From an uncultured Verrucomicrobiae bacterium (GTDB lineage Bacteria; Verrucomicrobiota; Verrucomicrobiia; Palsa-1439): a stretch of 17,545 nt of DNA. Positions 13,665 through 17,545 of the stretch are shown here, piece after piece. The first letter of the stretch is position 1; every line of letters starts with the position of its first letter. The stretch is from NCBI GenBank assembly GCA_937927265.1, contig CALBCO010000087.1:1-17545 (forward strand), read 5' to 3'. The notes below the pieces were generated by a model. That model made no database searches, was not told the origin of the DNA, and saw only the letters and a program-made list of their open reading frames with translations. Made by a program: the position numbers and the translations under genes.

Positions 13665-16600
13665 TTACGAACAGCCCATTGAGTTACCGCAGTTCAAGCA
13701 TTTGTAGCAGGCGCCGTTGCGCACCGTAATCGCGCCGCAGGTGTCGCAGACAGGCGCATCTTGCATGAAATGCGAGACCGTCTGGCTGAGCTTCTGCACA
13801 CTGGTCAACGGTGTCGCGGCGACAGACGCCACCGTCGGACGGGCGGGTTGTTCGCCGGTTTGTTCGAGGTCGGGTACCGGTTTATTGACCGCCTTCTTTT
13901 CCTGCTCGACGATTTCTTTCAACGGCAATTCGGGTTGGGCGCCGTTCGGCGTGTTTTCCTCGCGATAGCCGGGGATGAACTGGCACGCCATCCAGCGGAA
14001 CAGATAGTCAGTAATGGATTTGGCCATCGGAATGTCCGGGTTCTTGGTGAAACCGGACGGCTCGAACCGTTGGTGGGCGAATTTCTTCACGAGCGTTTCA
14101 ATCGGCACGCCGTACTGAAACGCGAGACTGACCAGAGTGCCAATGGTGTCCATCAAGCCACCAATGGTCGAGCCTTCCTTGGCCATGGTGATGAACAATT
14201 CGCCCGGCGAACCGTCTTCATAGAGGCCGACGGTGATGTAGCCTTCGTGGCCGGCGATGTCGAATTTGTGGGTGAGTGCCCGGCGGGTGTCCGGCAGGCG
14301 ATGTCGCACGGGGCCTGTGGGCCGGTCGCGCAACGCCGCGATTTCCGTCTCGAGTTCGATGATGCGCCGTTGCAAATCTTCGATTTCTCGGCGAGCCTTT
14401 TCCAGTTCGGCCTTTGTTTTTGTGCCTGAAAGGTCGCCTTTGGCGGTGTTCAACGGTTGCGACCGTTTGGAGCCATCGCGGTAGATCGCCACGGCTTTGA
14501 GGCCGAGTTTCCACCCTTCGATGTAAGCGTTCATGATGTCCTCGACGGTGGATTCTTGCGGCATGTTGACCGTCTTGGAAATCGCGCCGCTGAGGAATGG
14601 CTGCACGGCAGCCATCATCTTCAGGTGGGCTTGGTAATGAATCGAACGTTGGCCTTTGGCCGGGCGAAACGCGCAATCGAAGACCGGCAGGTGCTCCTCT
14701 TTCAGGTGCGGCGCACCTTCGATGGTGTCGGTTTGGTCAATCCACTTCACGATGTCGGCGATTTGGTCCTCGGAATAGCCGAGTTTGCGCAACGCCATCG
14801 GCACGGTACGGTTGACGATTTTCAACATGCCACCGCCGGCCAGGAGTTTGTACTTCACAAGCGCAATATCGGGTTCGACGCCGGTCGTGTCGCAATCCAT
14901 CATGAAGGCGATGGTGCCGGTCGGAGCGAGCACCGTGACCTGGGCGTTGCGGTAGCCGAAGCGTTTGCCGAGTTCGAGTGCCTCCTCGCCACAGCGCCGA
15001 GCGGCGTCGCGCAAACCCTGCCGGCAACTGGAGTGGATGTGTTCCACAGCGTCACGGTGTTGTTGGATGACTTGCAACATCGGCTCACGGTTTTGGGCGA
15101 AGCCTTCAAACGGGCCGAGCTTCTCGGCAATGCGCGCAGAATGGGCATAGGCGTGCAGATGCATGATCGCTGTGATCGCACCCGCCAGACCGCGGCCTTC
15201 GTCGCTGTCATACGGCAACCCCATGGACATGATGAGCGAGCCGAGGTTGGCGTAGCCAAGACCGAGTGGCCGGTAGAGATGGCTGTTGCGGGCGATTTGC
15301 TCGGTGGGGTAGCTGGAGTAATCCACCAGGATTTCCTGAGCGGTGATGAAGATTTCCACGGCGGCCTTGAACCGCTCTACGTCAAAAGTGCCATCGGCGC
15401 GGACAAACTTCATCAGGTTCAAAGACGCCAGATTGCAGGCGGAGTTGTCGAGGAACATGTACTCCGAGCACGGGTTGCTGGAGTTGATCGGCGCGGTGTT
15501 TTTGCAGGTGTGCCAGCGTTGGATGGTATCTTCGTACTGCACCCCGGGATCGCCACACGTCCAGGTGCCCTCGGCGATGCCGCGCATCAGGTCGCGCGCT
15601 TGGTAGGTCGGGCCGGCTTTGGTCGGGTCGGTCACCCAATGCGTCGTCCAATCCCTATCCTCAATGACAGCCCGCATGAACTCATCGGTCACCCGCACAG
15701 AGAGGTTTTCGTTTTGGAACGCGACGGAGCCGTAGGCTTCACCGTTGAAGTTACCGTCGTAACCCTGCTCGATCAACGCCCACGCTTTCTTCTCTTCATT
15801 GGTCTTGGCTTCGATAAACTCCTTGATGTCCGGATGCCAAACTTTCAGCGTGTTCATCTTCGCCGCCCGGCGGGTCTTGCCACCGGATTTCACCACGCTG
15901 GCGATGGCGTCATAGACTTTCAGGAACGACATCGGCCCGCTGGGGCGGCCACCGCCGGAGAGTTTTTCGCGCTTGCTGCGCAACGTCGAGAGATCCGTGC
16001 CAGTGCCGCTACCGTACTTGAACAGCATCGCTTCGGCGCGGGCCAGTTCCATGATGTCTTCCATGGTGTCGCCGACCGATTGGATGAAACAGGCTGAGCA
16101 CTGTGGGTGTTCGTACTGGGTGGCAGCACGGCGGATTTCCTTGGCGGCGGTGTCGAAATAATACCCGCCGGCACCGCTGTTTTTGCCAACCCCATATTGA
16201 TGATAGAGACCGCAGTTGAACCAGACCGGCGAATTGAATGACCCGTACTGGTTCACACACAACCAGCACAATTCTTCGTAGAATATCTCCGCATCCTTGT
16301 CGGACGCAAAGTAGCCGTGCGCCCGGCCCCAATCCGCGATGGCGCGAGCGACGCGGTGGATAAGCTGGCGGACGCTGGTCTCGCGTTGCGGGGTGCCGAT
16401 CTCGCCGTAGAAATATTTCGAGACAACGACCTTGGTGGCGAGCACCGACCAGTTCTTGGGCGCTTCGACGTTCTCCTGACGGAAGATCACCTTGCCGCTG
16501 TCGTCCGTGATCTCCGCTGTACTCCGCACCCATTCCAACTCATCGAACGGATGCACTCCCGGCTGGCTGAACACGCGCGGCATGACCAACCCCATCGCCC

Positions 16601-16760
16601 GTTTCGCGCCGGCTTGGCCCCCCCGAACCGGTTGGCCGCCGCGTTTGCGTTTGTTACCGTTGGATGTTTCAGACGCCATGGCCGACACACCGTTCTTTTT
16701 GATGTTTTTGGTCTTCTGAGAAGAAGATACCTCCGAAACCACCGATTTGTAACTGAACAC
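13665..16760 (-). CDS. nrdJ: Adenosylcobalamin-dependent (class II) ribonucleotide reductase
   Basis: This 1031-residue cytosolic enzyme reduces ribonucleotides to deoxyribonucleotides using coenzyme B12 to make a thiyl radical, so it works with or without oxygen. The core shows redox Cys221 (HPQCSACF), the active-site triad Asn429-Cys431-Glu433 in SNPCSEY, redox partner Cys442 (SACNLASLNL), and the phosphate-binding loop APTGTIAFMMDCDTTGVEPD (612-631). A short coiled coil (about 783-812) precedes a TSCPD domain (about 830-930). The C terminus is a zinc-ribbon-like Cys cluster (1005, 1008, 1018, 1021, 1024, 1030), probably for disulfide shuttling. The first 55 residues are a basic, Ser-rich extension. 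The start is GTG 16760, eight bases after AAGGAGG; the internal ATG at codon 28 has no ribosome-binding site. Confidence 0.96.
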   Translation of the reverse strand: MFSYKSVVSEVSSSQKTKNIKKNGVSAMASETSNGNKRKRGGQPVRGGQAGAKRAMGLVMPRVFSQPGVHPFDELEWVRSTAEITDDSGKVIFRQENVEAPKNWSVLATKVVVSKYFYGEIGTPQRETSVRQLIHRVARAIADWGRAHGYFASDKDAEIFYEELCWLCVNQYGSFNSPVWFNCGLYHQYGVGKNSGAGGYYFDTAAKEIRRAATQYEHPQCSACFIQSVGDTMEDIMELARAEAMLFKYGSGTGTDLSTLRSKREKLSGGGRPSGPMSFLKVYDAIASVVKSGGKTRRAAKMNTLKVWHPDIKEFIEAKTNEEKKAWALIEQGYDGNFNGEAYGSVAFQNENLSVRVTDEFMRAVIEDRDWTTHWVTDPTKAGPTYQARDLMRGIAEGTWTCGDPGVQYEDTIQRWHTCKNTAPINSSNPCSEYMFLDNSACNLASLNLMKFVRADGTFDVERFKAAVEIFITAQEILVDYSSYPTEQIARNSHLYRPLGLGYANLGSLIMSMGLPYDSDEGRGLAGAITAIMHLHAYAHSARIAEKLGPFEGFAQNREPMLQVIQQHRDAVEHIHSSCRQGLRDAARRCGEEALELGKRFGYRNAQVTVLAPTGTIAFMMDCDTTGVEPDIALVKYKLLAGGGMLKIVNRTVPMALRKLGYSEDQIADIVKWIDQTDTIEGAPHLKEEHLPVFDCAFRPAKGQRSIHYQAHLKMMAAVQPFLSGAISKTVNMPQESTVEDIMNAYIEGWKLGLKAVAIYRDGSKRSQPLNTAKGDLSGTKTKAELEKARREIEDLQRRIIELETEIAALRDRPTGPVRHRLPDTRRALTHKFDIAGHEGYITVGLYEDGSPGELFITMAKEGSTIGGLMDTIGTLVSLAFQYGVPIETLVKKFAHQRFEPSGFTKNPDIPMAKSITDYLFRWMACQFIPGYREENTPNGAQPELPLKEIVEQEKKAVNKPVPDLEQTGEQPARPTVASVAATPLTSVQKLSQTVSHFMQDAPVCDTCGAITVRNGACYKCLNCGNSMGCS

Positions 16761-16768
16761 GTCTCCGT

Positions 16769-16775
16769 CCTCCTT
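16769..16775 (-). promoter_or_regulatory. Ribosome-binding site of nrdJ
   Basis: AAGGAGG on the minus strand lies eight bases before the GTG at 16760 and decides that start over the downstream ATG at 16679. It can pair with the loop of the leader hairpin at 16809-16837. Confidence 0.85.
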
Positions 16776-16808
16776 GAAGCTAAACTGACCCTAATTTTTC
16801 AGACCATA

Positions 16809-16837
16809 GGGGCAGGCCCCCAAAGGACTCCTGCCCC
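16809..16837 (-). promoter_or_regulatory. Leader hairpin upstream of nrdJ
   Basis: On the minus strand GGGGCAGG and CCTGCCCC form a perfect 8-bp stem around a 13-base loop. The loop contains GTCCTT; its TCCTT is complementary to AAGGA of the nrdJ ribosome-binding site, and its GTCCT to the AGGAC overlapping that site's 3' end. No T run follows, so it is not a standard terminator. It could be a cis-regulatory RNA or simply a stable leader fold. The core elements of a classical cobalamin riboswitch are not visible. Confidence 0.5.
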
Positions 16838-16858
16838 CCTTCTAATAGTGCTGGGCGC

Positions 16859-16888
16859 AGCCTAAAACACCTACCGGTTGTGTTTCAA
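16859..16888 (-). promoter_or_regulatory. Candidate nrdJ promoter with an inverted repeat in its spacer
   Basis: On the minus strand TTGAAA (16883-16888, five of six matches to the -35 consensus) is followed after 18 bases by TAGGCT (16859-16864), which keeps only the T, A and final T of the -10 consensus. Between and overlapping them lies the inverted repeat AAACAC-N9-GTGTTT (16865-16885), well placed for a repressor. The ends ACAC...GTGT recall the NrdR box, but the spacer is nine bases, not eight, and the centre is GC-rich. Confidence 0.3.
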
Positions 16889-16920
16889 GGAAAAACGACG
16901 CCAATGTAAAACTTTTTTCC
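16889..16920 (-). terminator. AT-rich inverted repeat after der
   Basis: Seven bases beyond the der stop, minus-strand GGAAAAA and TTTTTCC (arms 16914-16920 and 16889-16895) form a 7-bp AT-rich inverted repeat with an 18-base loop; the second arm is itself the T run. It could end der transcription weakly. The long loop makes it doubtful, so der and nrdJ may still be partly co-transcribed. Confidence 0.25.
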
Positions 16921-16926
16921 GATAAG

Positions 16927-17545
16927 TCAGTTTTCCGACTGTTTTTTGACAAAATTTCGTCGCTCCCGGGGGCGGCAATCCAACACAACCGGCCAACCCG
17001 TCAACCCCCACGCCGCCCGAATGCGATCCACCAGAAACCGGCGGTAATGCGGCGCCAGACACCGCGGATCGTTCACGAATAATGTAAACGTCGGTGGCCG
17101 TGACGATTTTTGCACCGCATAATAAATCTTGAACCGTTTCCCGCCGACCACCGGCGGTGGGTACATGCTTTGCGCCCGCATAAACACTTGATTCAGCTCC
17201 GCTGTGCCGACGACTCGGTCGGCTTGTCCTTCCACCTGGCGGATAGCGCCAAACAAATCGGACACGCCCACCCCTGTTTTGGCCGACGCAAACACCACAG
17301 GCGCCCAATCGAGAAAAAACAACTCCTTCCGCAACGCCGCCAGATATTCCTCGCGAAAACTCAGCTTTTTCTTTCCCTGCGCGGAACGCGGGCTGCGAGC
17401 TGCTGACTTCTGGAGGCGCTCCTGCTCTTCCGCCAGATCCCATTTATTCACAAAGATCACGCACGCCCGTCCCGCCTCGGCAATCTGACCGCCGATCTTC
17501 TTGTCCTGATTCGTTACCCCCTCGCGCGCGTCGAGCACCAACACC
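16927..17545 (-). CDS. der: Ribosome-assembly GTPase Der (EngA), C-terminal part, cut by the window edge
   Basis: Der is a double-G-domain GTPase needed for 50S subunit assembly. The window holds only the last 205 or so residues; the gene runs on past the right edge. Visible parts are the end of the second G domain, with the segment after G3 (LVLDAREGVTNQD), the G4 motif NKWD and the G5 motif SAKTG. The KH-like C-terminal domain follows, with the typical PPPVVGGKRFKIYYAVQ and RPPTFTLFVNDP. Between NKWD and FREEYLAALRKELFFLDWAPV there is an extra basic, Ser-rich stretch of about 20 residues (QERLQKSAARSPRSAQGKKK) that most Der proteins lack. The gene precedes nrdJ on the same strand by 166 bases. 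Confidence 0.93.
   Translation of the reverse strand, partial: VLVLDAREGVTNQDKKIGGQIAEAGRACVIFVNKWDLAEEQERLQKSAARSPRSAQGKKKLSFREEYLAALRKELFFLDWAPVVFASAKTGVGVSDLFGAIRQVEGQADRVVGTAELNQVFMRAQSMYPPPVVGGKRFKIYYAVQKSSRPPTFTLFVNDPRCLAPHYRRFLVDRIRAAWGLTGWPVVLDCRPRERRNFVKKQSEN

Noticed and set aside
14457..16097. 546-codon open frame on the plus strand
   Set aside because: It is fully antisense to nrdJ, whose motifs are unmistakable; the composition is that of a shadow frame.
16761..16926. Classical cobalamin riboswitch before nrdJ
   Set aside because: The region is short and I do not find the conserved core segments of that riboswitch; only a local hairpin is supported.

Overview
The window is ordinary, densely packed bacterial chromosome: GC-rich, with overlapping or nearly touching genes. 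No rRNA, tRNA, CRISPR array, insertion sequence or phage gene is visible. The mix of genes (adenosylcobalamin-dependent ribonucleotide reductase, archaeal-type phosphoglycerate mutase, type 4 uracil-DNA glycosylase, DUF4230 protein, and TolC plus Lgt implying a double membrane) and the protein style suggest a Gram-negative member of the PVC group, most likely Verrucomicrobiota. This is an inference from gene content and needs marker-gene placement.

Left part (1-6806). An apgM-like phosphoglycerate mutase reads leftward. A 115-base gap separates it from a rightward set: a CorA-type Mg2+ channel, a soluble PAS-containing NtrB-like histidine kinase, an NtrC-like sigma54 activator, and a polytopic GT-C glycosyltransferase-like protein. 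The first three genes overlap at their stop/start codons, so they are probably one transcript. A GC-rich hairpin directly follows the GT-C gene.

Middle part (6807-11093). This holds an unrecognised membrane-anchored coiled-coil protein, a ZIP-family metal transporter, two small membrane-anchored proteins (an unrecognised beta-rich one and a DUF4230 protein), and an outer-membrane TolC-family protein. The ZIP gene and the two small genes are tightly coupled. The genes at 6853 and 9621 lack a Shine-Dalgarno site, and each has a plausible promoter that would yield a nearly leaderless mRNA.

Right part (11105-17545). Lgt (lipoprotein maturation), an RluD-type pseudouridine synthase and a type 4 uracil-DNA glycosylase read rightward. 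They end at a 12-bp hairpin between convergent genes. Reading leftward from the right edge come the C-terminal half of the ribosome-assembly GTPase Der and then the large B12-dependent ribonucleotide reductase NrdJ.

I found no gene system that is clearly new. The most interesting signals are regulatory. The 166-base nrdJ leader has an inverted repeat placed within a candidate promoter, and then a strong 8-bp hairpin whose loop is complementary to the nrdJ ribosome-binding site. Separately, the ZIP gene's ribosome-binding site sits in the loop of a 6-bp hairpin.
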